This document shows, one piece after another, positions 42,921 to 52,644 of a DNA stretch of 52,644 nt. The notes under the pieces were generated by a model. That model was not told the DNA's origin. It was given only the letters and a program-made list of their open reading frames with translations, and made no database searches. The position numbers and the translations under genes were made by a program. The stretch's first letter is position 1. The number at the start of each line of letters is the position of its first letter. This DNA is from Candidatus Babelota bacterium (GTDB lineage Bacteria > Babelota > Babeliae > Babelales > JAUPTZ01), in assembly GCA_030917815.1 (NCBI GenBank), contig JAUPTZ010000012.1:1-52644 (forward strand). Reading direction: 5' to 3'.

Positions 42921-45026
42921 TTATTTTTCGCCAGCCGGAGCTAAATCAGGCGCAAACAATTTAATACGTCCGGTTTCAGGATCTGAAGAGACCACTTTAA
43001 CGCGAAGTACATCGTTTACACGATAGAGCTGCGTAAGATTTTTTTGCTTTTCTTTCGAGATACTCGAAACGTGAAGCAAGCCATCTTTACCCGGCACCAA
43101 TTCAACGAAGAGACCGAATTCAGCAAAGCGTTTAATAACGCCGTTGAATACCGCACCATCTTGAATATCACCAACCAACACGCGAATCCACTGTTCAGCA
43201 CGACGAGCGGCCGAAGTATCTTTTGCGTAAATACGTACTGATCCATCGTCTTCGATGTCAATTTGCGTATCGGTTTGAGCAATAATTTCTTTAATAACTT
43301 TACCGGAAGGTCCGATGACCACGCCGATTTTATCTACCGGAATGTTCAACTGCGTTACCTTTGGTGCACGGTCAGAAATCTCTGGACGCGGTGCGCTTAA
43401 GGTTTTGCGCATTTCTTCCAAGATATACTCACGAGCCCCTTTGGCACGAACAAGCGCCGTTTGAAGCAATTCACGAGACAATCCTTTTTTCGCTTTGATA
43501 TCCATTTGGATAGCGCGAATACCTTTGTCAGAACCGGTTACCTTAAAGTCCATAAGACCAAGCGCATCTTCAGATCCCAAAAGATCGGTCAATACGTGAT
43601 AGTTATCGGATGAATCTTTAACCAATCCCATAGCGATACCAGCAACCATTTCTTTCAACGGTACACCAGCATCCATCAACGCAAGCGTTGTGGCACAGGT
43701 AGTAGCCATCGATGATGAGCCGTTACATTCAAGAATGTCGACTACCACACGAACGGTATACGGGAAATCGGTTTGTGTTGGCATAACTTTAATGAAAGAG
43801 TTTTCTGCCAAATAACCATGACCAATTTCACGACGACCAACACTACGTACCGGGCGAGCTTCGCCAACCGAGAACGGAGGAAAGTTATAATGAAGCATGA
43901 ATGAGCGCTCTTGCACCCCTTCAACTAAACGCTCCACTTTCTGTGCATCTTGGGCAGTACCCAACGTAACACAGGCAAGTGCTTGCGTTTGGCCACGTTG
44001 AAACAACGCTGAACCGTGAACTTGTGGAAGCAATGCCACTTCTGAGCTAATCGCGCGGACATCGTCCATACCACGACCGTCAAAACGATGGCCTTTCTTA
44101 ACAATCAAATCAGGAAGCTGTTCTTTAATAGCAACATCAAACATATAGCTTAGAACGGTGTTTGGCACGCCGTGCTCTTCAGTATGCTTAGAAAATGCTT
44201 CGCGGAATAGTTCTTTTTTATGCTTAATTTGTACTGACTGCTCTTGCTTGCTTGCACCGAAAAACGATTCAGCTACGCCGTTACCTGCAACCCACGCATC
44301 AACTTGTGCTTGGTGATGTTGCCAGTCAAACTTAGATGGTGTTCTGGTTTTTGGCTTACCACATTCAGCGATAATACCATCTTGCCAAAGCACTTGTTTC
44401 TTAATTTCTTCGTGAGCAGCAAGGAAGATACCAACCATTTCATCTTCACTCAGCAATTCACAGTTACCTTCTACCATGCAGATACCATCACGGTTTCCTG
44501 CAATCAGAATGTGTGTGTCTGAAGTTGCATCTTCTTCAATACCAAGATTGAATACGATTTTGCCATCAACACGGCACGCAAGCACGGCGCCAATTGGCCC
44601 GAGAAACGGCATAGAAGAAAGGCTCAATGCGATCGATGAACTGATAATCGACAATACTGACAACGGAAATTTACCGTCAGCAGAATACACCGCTACCATC
44701 AACTGCACTTCATTAAAGAAGTCGGCAGGAAACAATGGACGAACGGTACGATCAATTACGCGAGATGTTAATACTTCGGTATCGCTCAAACGACCTTCGC
44801 GCTTGATGTATCCACCAGGAATACGACCAGCAGCCGAAGTTTTTTCACGATATTCAACGGTGAGTGGGAGAAATCCCATGAACTCACGGTCAGATGTGCT
44901 TGTTACGGCGGTGGCCAAAACCACGTTATCGCCATGTTTCATCCAGGCAGCACCGTCGGCTTGGCCTGCAAATTTGCCTACCACTACCTCAAGGCCTGCT
45001 TCTGGCAACTTAAAAGTCTTACTCAT
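42921..45026 (-). CDS. pnp: Polyribonucleotide nucleotidyltransferase (PNPase)
   Basis: PNPase degrades RNA from the 3' end with phosphate and can also add tails. The 701-residue chain has two RNase PH-like domains (SDREFMGFLPLTVEYREKTS near 40; AISSEVALLPQVHGSALFQR near 330, with QTDFPYTVRVVVDILECNGS near 405), a KH domain (IGVVIGPSGKVIKEII, about 570) and an S1 domain (GVIKRFAEFGLFVELVPGKDG, about 640). AAGG before the ATG sets the start. It follows rpsO after 107 bases, the common rpsO-pnp order; in many bacteria the leader between them is the site of PNPase self-control. Confidence 0.98.
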   Translation of the reverse strand: MSKTFKLPEAGLEVVVGKFAGQADGAAWMKHGDNVVLATAVTSTSDREFMGFLPLTVEYREKTSAAGRIPGGYIKREGRLSDTEVLTSRVIDRTVRPLFPADFFNEVQLMVAVYSADGKFPLSVLSIISSSIALSLSSMPFLGPIGAVLACRVDGKIVFNLGIEEDATSDTHILIAGNRDGICMVEGNCELLSEDEMVGIFLAAHEEIKKQVLWQDGIIAECGKPKTRTPSKFDWQHHQAQVDAWVAGNGVAESFFGASKQEQSVQIKHKKELFREAFSKHTEEHGVPNTVLSYMFDVAIKEQLPDLIVKKGHRFDGRGMDDVRAISSEVALLPQVHGSALFQRGQTQALACVTLGTAQDAQKVERLVEGVQERSFMLHYNFPPFSVGEARPVRSVGRREIGHGYLAENSFIKVMPTQTDFPYTVRVVVDILECNGSSSMATTCATTLALMDAGVPLKEMVAGIAMGLVKDSSDNYHVLTDLLGSEDALGLMDFKVTGSDKGIRAIQMDIKAKKGLSRELLQTALVRAKGAREYILEEMRKTLSAPRPEISDRAPKVTQLNIPVDKIGVVIGPSGKVIKEIIAQTDTQIDIEDDGSVRIYAKDTSAARRAEQWIRVLVGDIQDGAVFNGVIKRFAEFGLFVELVPGKDGLLHVSSISKEKQKNLTQLYRVNDVLRVKVVSSDPETGRIKLFAPDLAPAGEK

Positions 45027-45133
45027 GTATAACCTTAATCTTTATAAACTATAAACATGCGCGCTACTCCGTTTTACAACGCAAAACGCATAGTACGCTC
45101 AAAAGCACGTTCAGCAGTGGCCGGAACTGACAG

Positions 45134-45361
45134 CTATTTTGCTGTGCGCGCTAGATATTTTGCAAATGATCGACGACGACCAAGCAATTTAATCAATCCG
45201 TGGTGCGAGTGTCTGTCTTTCGGAAAACTTTTCAAGTGCTCCGAAATTTGGGCAATACGACGGTCCATGAGCGCAATTTGCACTTGGGATGAACCGGTAT
45301 CATTAGGAGAAATAGCCGCGCCTTTAATAATCGCTTGTTTTTCTTCTTTAGTGATCATCAT
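45134..45361 (-). CDS. rpsO: 30S ribosomal protein S15, short C-terminus
   Basis: S15 binds 16S rRNA early in small-subunit assembly. The 75-residue product has the conserved NDTGSSQVQIALMDRRIAQI, HLKSFPKDRHSHHGLIKLLG and RRRSFAKYLAR segments. It ends at KYLARTAK, about 14 residues before the usual end (the Y..LI..LGLR helix). The next codons in frame do not encode that helix, so the loss is not a single stop mutation. The missing part is the end of the last helix and is not the main rRNA-binding surface. AAGG nine bases upstream supports the first ATG; a second ATG follows immediately. Confidence 0.93.
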   Translation of the reverse strand: MMITKEEKQAIIKGAAISPNDTGSSQVQIALMDRRIAQISEHLKSFPKDRHSHHGLIKLLGRRRSFAKYLARTAK

Positions 45362-45459
45362 CTTTATATACCTTAACTCAACTACGGTTGTTTTACTATT
45401 ATTTCTCTATTATGACCCCACTAACCACCTGGCTTATTTTGCCCGGCGTCTATTTCGTT

Positions 45460-45478
45460 GTGACCATAAGGCGGTCAC
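45460..45478. other. Short hairpin in GC-rich spacer after tRNA-Val
   Basis: GTGACC-ATAAGGC-GGTCAC. The spacer 45362-45553 is GC-rich near the tRNA and AT-rich near rpsO, with no gene. It shares GCCGTAACTCG with the structured region near 32864. It could slow or end transcription after the tRNA, but no T-run follows. Confidence 0.35.
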
Positions 45479-45553
45479 GCCGTAACTCGAAACTAATGGA
45501 GTCCTTCTACCCGGCGGACAGGTCGTGCCATAGCCGGTTAGGGCGACGGCGGA

Positions 45554-45629
45554 TGGTAGGCGCGAGTGGATTCGAACCACTTGCCTCTGCTACGTCAAAG
45601 CAGCGCTCTGCCAATTGAGCTACGCGCCC
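45554..45629 (-). tRNA. tRNA-Val (anticodon GAC)
   Basis: On the minus strand a regular 76-base tRNA: acceptor GGGCGCG/CGCGCCT (first pair G-U), D stem GCTC/GAGC, anticodon stem CTGCT/AGCAG around TTGACGT, variable AGGCA, T arm AGTGG-TTCGAAT-CCACT, discriminator A and encoded CCA. Anticodon GAC reads GUC and GUU valine codons. It lies 27 bases after the rpoC stop with no room for a full promoter outside the gene, so it is probably cut from the rpoBC transcript. Confidence 0.96.
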
Positions 45630-45656
45630 CTACCAGTAACCTGTTATCGTCTCTGG

Positions 45657-48600
45657 CTAAACGCGATCCAGCGAGATCTCGTCAAGACTCATCTCAAGTT
45701 GTTCCTCTTCACGAGCTTGTCGCTCAAGAGGAGAAACGTCTTCACCAAGATGGTTAAGTCTGAAAGAAGCTACGCCTGTTCCTGCTGGAATTAGCTTACC
45801 TATGATAACATTCTCTTTCAAACCATACAAGTAGTCTATCTTGCCTTCGATCGCCGCTTCCGCAAGCACTCGAGTCGTTTCTTGGAAAGAAGCGGCCGAA
45901 ATCACACTGTCGGTTCCTAATGAGGCTTTTGTTATACCCATTAGAATAGGACGTGCTGTCGCCACTCTCTTATCTTCTGCTAACACAACCTCGTTTACGC
46001 GTTGGAAATGTGTCTTATCAACACGATCGCCCACGATAAAGTCGGTATCACCAGCATCAATAATTCGTACCTTCTTAAGCATTTGACGAATAATCAACTC
46101 AATATGTTTATCGTTGATAATCACCCCTTGCAAGGCATAAATTTCTTGAATTTCTTTTACCAAATACTTCTGAAGCTCATCAGGCCCAAGAACCCGTAGA
46201 ATATCATGAACGTTCATAGTACCAGAGGTAATTGGATCCCCAACCGACACTCTATCACCATCTTCTACGTTCAAGTGTTTTGAACGAGGAACGCTGTATT
46301 CAAATATCTCACCTTCATCGGTTTGTACCACAATCTTACGATTGCCGCGGTAGAGACCTTCAAAGCGGACAAGCCCGTTAGCTTCACTGATGATAGCGGT
46401 ATCTTTCGGGATACGTGCTTCAAACAATTCTGCAACCCGTGGCAAGCCGCCGGTAATATCTTTGGTACGTTGTTCTTCACGGTTCAGCTTCGCAAGGACC
46501 GTACCGGGCATAATGCGTTCACCTTCTTCAACGTACAAGTTTGCCTGCGTTGGAAGGTAATAGCGCGCAATTTCGGTTCTGTCATCACTTACTAAGGTAA
46601 TACATGGTTGGCGTTTTTCTTCTTTACGCTCCAGAATAACCTTACGTGATTTACCGGTTGTTTCATCAAATTTATCTTGATACGTAATGTTTTCGATCAG
46701 TTCAGAGAACGCAACGATACCACCTTTATCGGCGACAATCACCTTGTTGTTCCCGTCCCATTCAGCCAACTTGTCACCAAGCTTAACCGCTTGACCATCG
46801 GTTACATAGAGAACCGCACCATACTCAAGACGCATTGCATCGAGCTCACGGCCATCTTCACCAATAAGCATCATACGACCTTTACGTCCTACGGCGATGC
46901 GTTGGTTATCGATACCCATTACAAACTCTACATTTTTAAACACGATCTTACCGGTTGAAGTCGCCTTGTGCATATTCTGCTCAACAAGACCGGACGCGGT
47001 ACCCCCGATGTGGAACGTTCTCATGGTCAACTGCGTACCCGGTTCACCAATCGATTGTGCTGCGATAATACCAACAGCCAAACCAATTTCAACACGTTTG
47101 CTCGTTGCCAAGTCAAGACCGTAACATTCGCTACATACACCACGACGTGCTTGACACATCAGTGTAGAACGTACCGGCACTTCAAACACTGCTGAAGTAC
47201 GGAAGCGCTCAACCACTTCTTGTGTTGCAAGCTCACCTTGTGCAAATGTCTTAACACCGGTGATCGGATCATGTACATCTCGCGCAATTACGCGACCAAA
47301 TACACGTGCTTCCAACGGCTCTAGAACGTCGCCTGCTTCACGCAAGTCGGTCATCGTAACAAAGCCAAAGGAATTACAATCACGCTCGGTCACTACCACG
47401 TCTTGTGCTACGTCAACCAATCGACGAGTCAAATAACCTGAGTCGGCGGTTTTCAATGCGGTATCGGAAAGACCTTTACGCGCACCGTGAGTAGAAATAA
47501 AGTATTCAAATACGTTCAAGCCATCTTTAAAGTTAGCAAGAACCGGTGTTTCCATAATTTCACCAGACGGCTTGGCCATAAGACCCCGCATACCGCCCAG
47601 CTGACGAATTTGCTGTTTCGAACTTCTTGCTCCAGAGTCAAGCATCAAGAAGACCGGGTTGAAGTTTGAATGAGCATTTTTGTCTTCGTTCAAATATTCT
47701 TTACGATCTTGTTCTTGCAAGGCACCAATCATGAAATTTGCCACATCATCTGTCGCACGAGCCCATGTTTGAATTACCTTGTTATGACGCTCACCGTTCG
47801 TAATAGCACCATCAACATAGAGCTTTTCAATGCGCTCTACTTCAACGTGTGCTTTTGCGACCAATGCTTTTTTCTCTACCGGAATCAATAAGTTATCAAC
47901 CGACAACGAAAGACCTGCTTGCGTTGCGTTGAAGAAACCGACTTTTTTAATTCTATCTAAGAATACAACAGTATCTTCTTGACCATATTGACGATACACA
48001 CGAGCTACCAACTTAACGATATCTTTTTTCTTGAGTGCACGATTACACCAATCAAAAGGAGCACCCGCAGGCATTGTTTCATATACCAATACACGACCAA
48101 CGGTTGTTTCAATCATTTCACCGGCGTGACGTACATTAATAATGGCATGAATTGCCAATACGTTACGTTGATACGCGGCAATAACTTCGGCAATATTAGA
48201 GAAGTTTAACCCTTGACCAGGAACGTTCTTACGTCCTTTGGTAATGTAGTACAAACCAAGAACCATATCTTGCGAAGGAACCATGATCGGTTTACCGTTT
48301 GCTGGTGACAAGATATTTTTTGTCGAAAGCATAAGGTTCTTCGCTTCCATTTGCGCCTTTTGGCTCAAAGGAACGTGAACGGCCATTTGGTCACCGTCAA
48401 AGTCGGCGTTGAATGCGGCGCAGACTAATGGATGAATTTTAATCGCCTTACCTTCTACCAAGATCGGGAAGAAGGCTTGAATACCCAGTCTGTGCAATGT
48501 AGGCGCACGGTTTAAGAGTACCGGACGATTTGCTACTACCGTTTCAAGTGCTTCCCATACTTCAGGAACCATATCTTCAACCATCTTTTTGGTTACGCGA

Positions 48601-49790
48601 AGATTTGGCGCCAATTCACGGCGTTGCAACTCTACATATACATACGGTTTGAACAATTCAAGAGCCATCAATTTTGGCAATCCACATTTATCCAATGGAA
48701 GCTCTGGATCAACAACGATAACAGAACGACCTGAATAGTCGACACGCTTACCAAGCAAGTTTTGACGGAAACGACCTTGTTTACCACGAAGCATTTCGCT
48801 CAATGACTTCAAAGGACGTTTATTTTGTCCGCGAACCGGCTGGCCACGACGGCCGTTATCGATCAAAGCGTCAACCGACTCTTGCAACATACGTTTTTCG
48901 TTCTTCACGATAACGTCAGGTGCATCAAGTTCGATCAAACGACGAAGACGGATATTTCGGTTTAATACACGACGATATAAATCGTTCAAGTCTGAGCTCG
49001 CAAAGCGACCACCTTCAAGTGGTACCAACGGACGCAAATCTGGCGGGATGACCGGCAACACATGCATCACAATCCAGGCAGGATTGATCGCAGCTTTATG
49101 CATACGAGACAACACTTTAAGACGTTTGCCATACTTATGACGAACGGCAATCGACGTTGTTTGTTCCAGTTCTTGCTCGATTTTACGAACTTCAAACTCA
49201 AGATCTAATTTAAGCAATAATTCTTTGATTGCCTCGGCACCCATCTCTGCTTTAAACGCAATATCATCAGGGTTTGCACGAGTATAATCATCATATTCCA
49301 TGCTGGTAAGAAGAGTTTTAAACGAATATGGGGAGTTCCCTTGATTGATCACGATGTAACTATCGAAATAGGTTACGCGCTCCAAATCACGAACGGTCAT
49401 ATTCAAAATCATACTCAAATGACTAGGAATACCTTTCAAGAACCAAATATGACAAACCGGTGAAACCAGATTGATATGTCCCATACGTTCACGACGTACC
49501 CGTGCTTGAATTACTTCAACGCCACACTTTTCACAGGTAACGCCACGGTGTTTCATACGTTTGTATTTACCGCAGTTACATTCCCAGTCCTTTTGTGGTC
49601 CGAAAATACGGGCACAGAACAAGCCATCGCGCTCAGGTTTGAGCGTACGATAGTTGATTGTCTCAATCTTTTTTACTTCACCATACGACAGAGCGGTTAT
49701 CCGCTCCGGCGATGCAATACTGATACGAAGTGCGTTAAAATGAGCCGTATTCACGTACTCTTTAAAACGCTCAAAAATCTTGTTATTCAC
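45657..49790 (-). CDS. rpoC: RNA polymerase beta' subunit
   Basis: Catalytic subunit of RNA polymerase. The 1377-residue product has the N-terminal zinc site ([20 protein letters not shown], about 60-80), the rudder/switch region ([20 protein letters not shown]), the Mg-binding [12 protein letters not shown] at about 460, the bridge/trigger region ([19 protein letters not shown]) and the second zinc site ([15 protein letters not shown]). The length is of the bacterial short type, without the large beta'-insertion of Gammaproteobacteria. The start is a GTG at 49790 with AGGAG seven bases upstream; it overlaps the rpoB stop by eight bases. A longer frame to 49835 runs into rpoB and is rejected. 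Confidence 0.98.
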   Translation of the reverse strand: MNNKIFERFKEYVNTAHFNALRISIASPERITALSYGEVKKIETINYRTLKPERDGLFCARIFGPQKDWECNCGKYKRMKHRGVTCEKCGVEVIQARVRRERMGHINLVSPVCHIWFLKGIPSHLSMILNMTVRDLERVTYFDSYIVINQGNSPYSFKTLLTSMEYDDYTRANPDDIAFKAEMGAEAIKELLLKLDLEFEVRKIEQELEQTTSIAVRHKYGKRLKVLSRMHKAAINPAWIVMHVLPVIPPDLRPLVPLEGGRFASSDLNDLYRRVLNRNIRLRRLIELDAPDVIVKNEKRMLQESVDALIDNGRRGQPVRGQNKRPLKSLSEMLRGKQGRFRQNLLGKRVDYSGRSVIVVDPELPLDKCGLPKLMALELFKPYVYVELQRRELAPNLRVTKKMVEDMVPEVWEALETVVANRPVLLNRAPTLHRLGIQAFFPILVEGKAIKIHPLVCAAFNADFDGDQMAVHVPLSQKAQMEAKNLMLSTKNILSPANGKPIMVPSQDMVLGLYYITKGRKNVPGQGLNFSNIAEVIAAYQRNVLAIHAIINVRHAGEMIETTVGRVLVYETMPAGAPFDWCNRALKKKDIVKLVARVYRQYGQEDTVVFLDRIKKVGFFNATQAGLSLSVDNLLIPVEKKALVAKAHVEVERIEKLYVDGAITNGERHNKVIQTWARATDDVANFMIGALQEQDRKEYLNEDKNAHSNFNPVFLMLDSGARSSKQQIRQLGGMRGLMAKPSGEIMETPVLANFKDGLNVFEYFISTHGARKGLSDTALKTADSGYLTRRLVDVAQDVVVTERDCNSFGFVTMTDLREAGDVLEPLEARVFGRVIARDVHDPITGVKTFAQGELATQEVVERFRTSAVFEVPVRSTLMCQARRGVCSECYGLDLATSKRVEIGLAVGIIAAQSIGEPGTQLTMRTFHIGGTASGLVEQNMHKATSTGKIVFKNVEFVMGIDNQRIAVGRKGRMMLIGEDGRELDAMRLEYGAVLYVTDGQAVKLGDKLAEWDGNNKVIVADKGGIVAFSELIENITYQDKFDETTGKSRKVILERKEEKRQPCITLVSDDRTEIARYYLPTQANLYVEEGERIMPGTVLAKLNREEQRTKDITGGLPRVAELFEARIPKDTAIISEANGLVRFEGLYRGNRKIVVQTDEGEIFEYSVPRSKHLNVEDGDRVSVGDPITSGTMNVHDILRVLGPDELQKYLVKEIQEIYALQGVIINDKHIELIIRQMLKKVRIIDAGDTDFIVGDRVDKTHFQRVNEVVLAEDKRVATARPILMGITKASLGTDSVISAASFQETTRVLAEAAIEGKIDYLYGLKENVIIGKLIPAGTGVASFRLNHLGEDVSPLERQAREEEQLEMSLDEISLDRV

Positions 49791-52644
49791 CAACTTGCTC
49801 CTTATTCGTCCTGAACAGTTCCACCGCCAAACCAAGGCTCTGCAATTCTTTTACTAACACGTTAAACGATTCTGGAATACCCGGTTCTGGTACTTCGTCA
49901 CCACGTACAATCGATTCATACGCCTTAACCCGACCATTCACATCGTCAGATTTCAGTGTCAACATCTCTTGCAAGCTATATGACGCACCATGCGCATACA
50001 AGGCCCATACTTCCATTTCCCCTAAACGTTGACCCCCGAACTGAGCTTTACCGCCCAATGGTTGTTGCGTAATAAGAGAGTATGGTCCAACAGAACGAGC
50101 ATGCAACTTATCATCGGCCAAGTGGTTCAGTTTCATCATGTAGATGCAACCAACCGTCACTTTTTGTTCAAAAGATTCGCCACTCAAGCCGTCAAACAAT
50201 TGATACGTACCATCGGCAGACAACTTATGCTCTTCAAGCAATGGAGAAATCTGTGTTTGATAATCGGCACCATCAAATACCGGTGTTTCATACGCCATAC
50301 CACGACGTGCGATTCCTGCAGCAAGCTGCTCAACCGCTTCTTGACCACCAGCATCTTCAAGGTTTGCAATCGTTTGCTTATCATACAACTTAACCAAACG
50401 ATTCTTTACTTCATCGTAGGCCATTTTGTTAATTTGCTTCGCAAGATCACTACCGATTTTCTTACTTGCAAGACCAAGCAATGTTTCAAGCAATTGTCCC
50501 ACGTTCATACGACCAGGAACACCTAATGGGTTAAGCACAAGGTCTACCGGCGTACCATCGGCCATATACGGCATATCTTCTAAGTTAACTATGCGAGAAA
50601 CAATACCCTTGTTCCCGTGACGACCAGCCATTTTATCACCAACAGACAAGTGTCGTTTCATAGCAACATAGACGCGCACCATCTTAATAACACCTGATGG
50701 AAGATCATCGCCCTTACGCAATTTTGCTATACGCTCTTCTTTAAGCGCTGCAATAACTTGCTCTTGGCTTTGAAGCACTTCTTCGTACCGAGAAATTTTC
50801 TCAGTTACTTCTTTGCTCGAAACCTTGATGGCCAACAGTTCACCCATTGCCATACCTTCAACAATTTTTGCTGAGTACTTCTTAGGATCAACTTGGGTCA
50901 ACAAGCGTTCGATCTTGCCACGAATTGCATCATGTAAGATGTTCAACTGATGTGCATAATTCTCTTCAATTTTTGCGGTTTCTTTAGCCACAATTTCTTT
51001 ATAGCGTTTGTCTTTACGGATACCGCTTCGTGAGAAAATTTTAACATCAACAACGGTCGCTTCAATCCCAGGTGGGACTCTCAATGAAGTATCACGTACT
51101 TCACGAGACTTTTCACCGAATATCGCCCGTAGCAACTTCTCTTCTGGAGATACCTGTACGTCACCCTTCAAGGTAACTTTACCAACCAGAATATCGCCAG
51201 GCTTCACGCGGCTACCAATGTACACGATACCGTCATCGTCAAGAGCTTCAAGCTCTTTCTCACTAACGTTTGGAATATCTTTCGTAATTTCTTCAGCACC
51301 AAGCTTAGTATCACGAGCTTCAACCACAAATTCTTCAATGTGAACCGAGGTGAATACGTCATCAACAACCAGGCGCTTACTTGCAACAATAGCGTCTTCA
51401 AAGTTATAACCGTGCCATGGCATAAATGCCATCATCACGTTAGATCCCAAAGCCAATTCACCACGATCGGTTGCAGCACCGTTGGTAATAACATCACCAA
51501 AGCCTACACGTTGACCAACTTCGACAATCGGCGTTTGGTGAATCCAGGTATTATGACTTGAACGACCAAACTTTTTAAGCTCATAAATATCTACCGGGCG
51601 AGCAAACCAACGCTCATCGCTGCCTACTTCGTCAAGACGAACCACGATTTTATCGGCCGATACATATTCAACAATACCGGCATTACGAGCGGTAAGAACT
51701 ACCCCTTGTGAAACCCCAATATCTTTTTCCATACCGGTACCAACCAATGGTGGTTCACAACGAACCAACGGCACTGCTTGTCGCTGCATGTTAGAACCCA
51801 TCAACGCACGGTTAGCGTCGTCGTGTTCCAAAAATGGAATCAACGCGGTAGCTACCGACACCATCTGACGAGGCGATGCGTCAACATAGTCAACATCTGT
51901 TGCATCAATAGTGATAATATCACCGTTGCAACGAACTTGTACTTTATCAAGCGCGATCTTATGATTTTTATCAACCGGCGTCACCGCTTGCGCAATGTTC
52001 TTGCCGTTTTCTTGGAACGCGTCAAGGAACATAACTTCGTCACTTACCACTCCCTTAGTCACCGGACGATACGTAGTTTCAATGAAACCAAGTTCGTTTA
52101 CGCGAGCATAGGTTGAAAGTGATGAAATCAAACCAACGTTTTGACCTTCAGGCGTTTCAATCGGACAGATACGACCATAGTGAGAAGCGTGTACGTCACG
52201 TACTTCAAACGTTGCGCGTTCACGAGTCACACCACCAGGTCCAAGCGCAGAGATACGACGCTTATGCGCCATTTCTGCAAGTGGATTAGTTTGGTCCATA
52301 AATTGTGATAACTGACCGGTACCAAAGAACTCACGCATGACCGCTGCCAATGGCTTAACGTTCAAGAAATCATACGGCATCAATGAGGCCGCGTTTTCCT
52401 GAAGACGGAACCGCTCACGAACAATTTTCTCAATACGCGCAAATCCGGTATACAACTGATTTTCCATCAATTCACCGACAAGACGTACACAACGGTTACC
52501 CAAATGATCGATATCATCTAGCTCTCCTTCGCCACATTCGCGAAGACGAACTAAATACTTAATCGTTGCAATAATATCATCTTTGGTAAGGTAGGTAGTA
52601 GTCTCATCAATAGTCAGACTCAGTTTACGATTCGTACGAATACG
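49783..52644 (-). CDS. rpoB: RNA polymerase beta subunit, 5' part outside the window
   Basis: The 3' 953 codons of rpoB; the reading frame stays open to the window edge ([15 protein letters not shown] and earlier residues are intact). Recognisable segments are the rifampicin region ([38 protein letters not shown]), [52 protein letters not shown] and the C-terminal [19 protein letters not shown]. In the rifampicin-contact region, wild-type-like residues Q, D, H and S531-equivalent (SALGPGG) are present, so no common resistance change is seen. rpoC overlaps its last codons. Confidence 0.98.
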   Translation of the reverse strand, partial: RIRTNRKLSLTIDETTTYLTKDDIIATIKYLVRLRECGEGELDDIDHLGNRCVRLVGELMENQLYTGFARIEKIVRERFRLQENAASLMPYDFLNVKPLAAVMREFFGTGQLSQFMDQTNPLAEMAHKRRISALGPGGVTRERATFEVRDVHASHYGRICPIETPEGQNVGLISSLSTYARVNELGFIETTYRPVTKGVVSDEVMFLDAFQENGKNIAQAVTPVDKNHKIALDKVQVRCNGDIITIDATDVDYVDASPRQMVSVATALIPFLEHDDANRALMGSNMQRQAVPLVRCEPPLVGTGMEKDIGVSQGVVLTARNAGIVEYVSADKIVVRLDEVGSDERWFARPVDIYELKKFGRSSHNTWIHQTPIVEVGQRVGFGDVITNGAATDRGELALGSNVMMAFMPWHGYNFEDAIVASKRLVVDDVFTSVHIEEFVVEARDTKLGAEEITKDIPNVSEKELEALDDDGIVYIGSRVKPGDILVGKVTLKGDVQVSPEEKLLRAIFGEKSREVRDTSLRVPPGIEATVVDVKIFSRSGIRKDKRYKEIVAKETAKIEENYAHQLNILHDAIRGKIERLLTQVDPKKYSAKIVEGMAMGELLAIKVSSKEVTEKISRYEEVLQSQEQVIAALKEERIAKLRKGDDLPSGVIKMVRVYVAMKRHLSVGDKMAGRHGNKGIVSRIVNLEDMPYMADGTPVDLVLNPLGVPGRMNVGQLLETLLGLASKKIGSDLAKQINKMAYDEVKNRLVKLYDKQTIANLEDAGGQEAVEQLAAGIARRGMAYETPVFDGADYQTQISPLLEEHKLSADGTYQLFDGLSGESFEQKVTVGCIYMMKLNHLADDKLHARSVGPYSLITQQPLGGKAQFGGQRLGEMEVWALYAHGASYSLQEMLTLKSDDVNGRVKAYESIVRGDEVPEPGIPESFNVLVKELQSLGLAVELFRTNKEQVGE

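Noticed and set aside
45657-49835. rpoC start 45 bases further upstream
   Set aside because: The added residues overlap the end of rpoB and lack similarity to beta'; the GTG at 49790 has AGGAG at the right distance.

Overview
The window reads as a chromosomal segment of a host-dependent Gram-negative bacterium, most likely Candidatus Dependentiae (TM6) or a relative. That placement is inference. It rests on core genes in compact, overlapping operons, many exported proteins with no recognisable family, a large array of substrate-binding proteins, and lone pieces of larger systems such as a single GspE/PilB-like ATPase. No rRNA, CRISPR array, insertion sequence or prophage was seen.

Region 1 (1-4.9 kb, + strand): a frameshifted cyclase/kynurenine-formamidase-like gene, prfB (release factor 2), tilS, and an exported fusion of a Memo-like and an AMMECR1-like domain. 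Region 2 (4.9-25.7 kb) is an accessory block. It holds an exported small protein and a putative outer-membrane barrel (-), a run of exported genes (+) with three tandem paralogues, tRNA-Leu(CAG), an 1829-aa exported protein that overlaps the gene of an AAA+ ATPase with the layout of mitochondrial ATAD3, an opposing operon of three exported/membrane proteins (-), dnaJ, and an 1183-aa exported protein.

Region 3 (26.1-33.8 kb): a GspE/PilB-like ATPase with a FUN14-like membrane protein (-), then the tightly packed set ABC permease, ABC ATPase, ftsY, prmC (+), an exported acidic-tailed protein and a Fis-like DNA-binding protein (-), and an MNT/HEPN toxin-antitoxin pair (+). Region 4 (33.8-41.0 kb, - strand) is an array of seven ABC_sub_bind-type (TrpX-like) substrate-binding proteins: four membrane-anchored (A), two leaderless (B) and one divergent (C). 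The four A genes end in almost identical DNA. The permease and ATPase at 28-29.6 kb are their plausible partners.

Region 5 (41.2-52.6 kb, - strand) is housekeeping: rpoB (cut by the window edge), rpoC, tRNA-Val(GAC), rpsO (short at the C-terminus), pnp, rph, and a probable DNA polymerase III delta subunit.

Best candidates for something undescribed are the ATAD3-like ATPase with its giant exported partner, and the substrate-binding array with homogenised 3' ends. All assignments come from reading the sequence; no database search was run.
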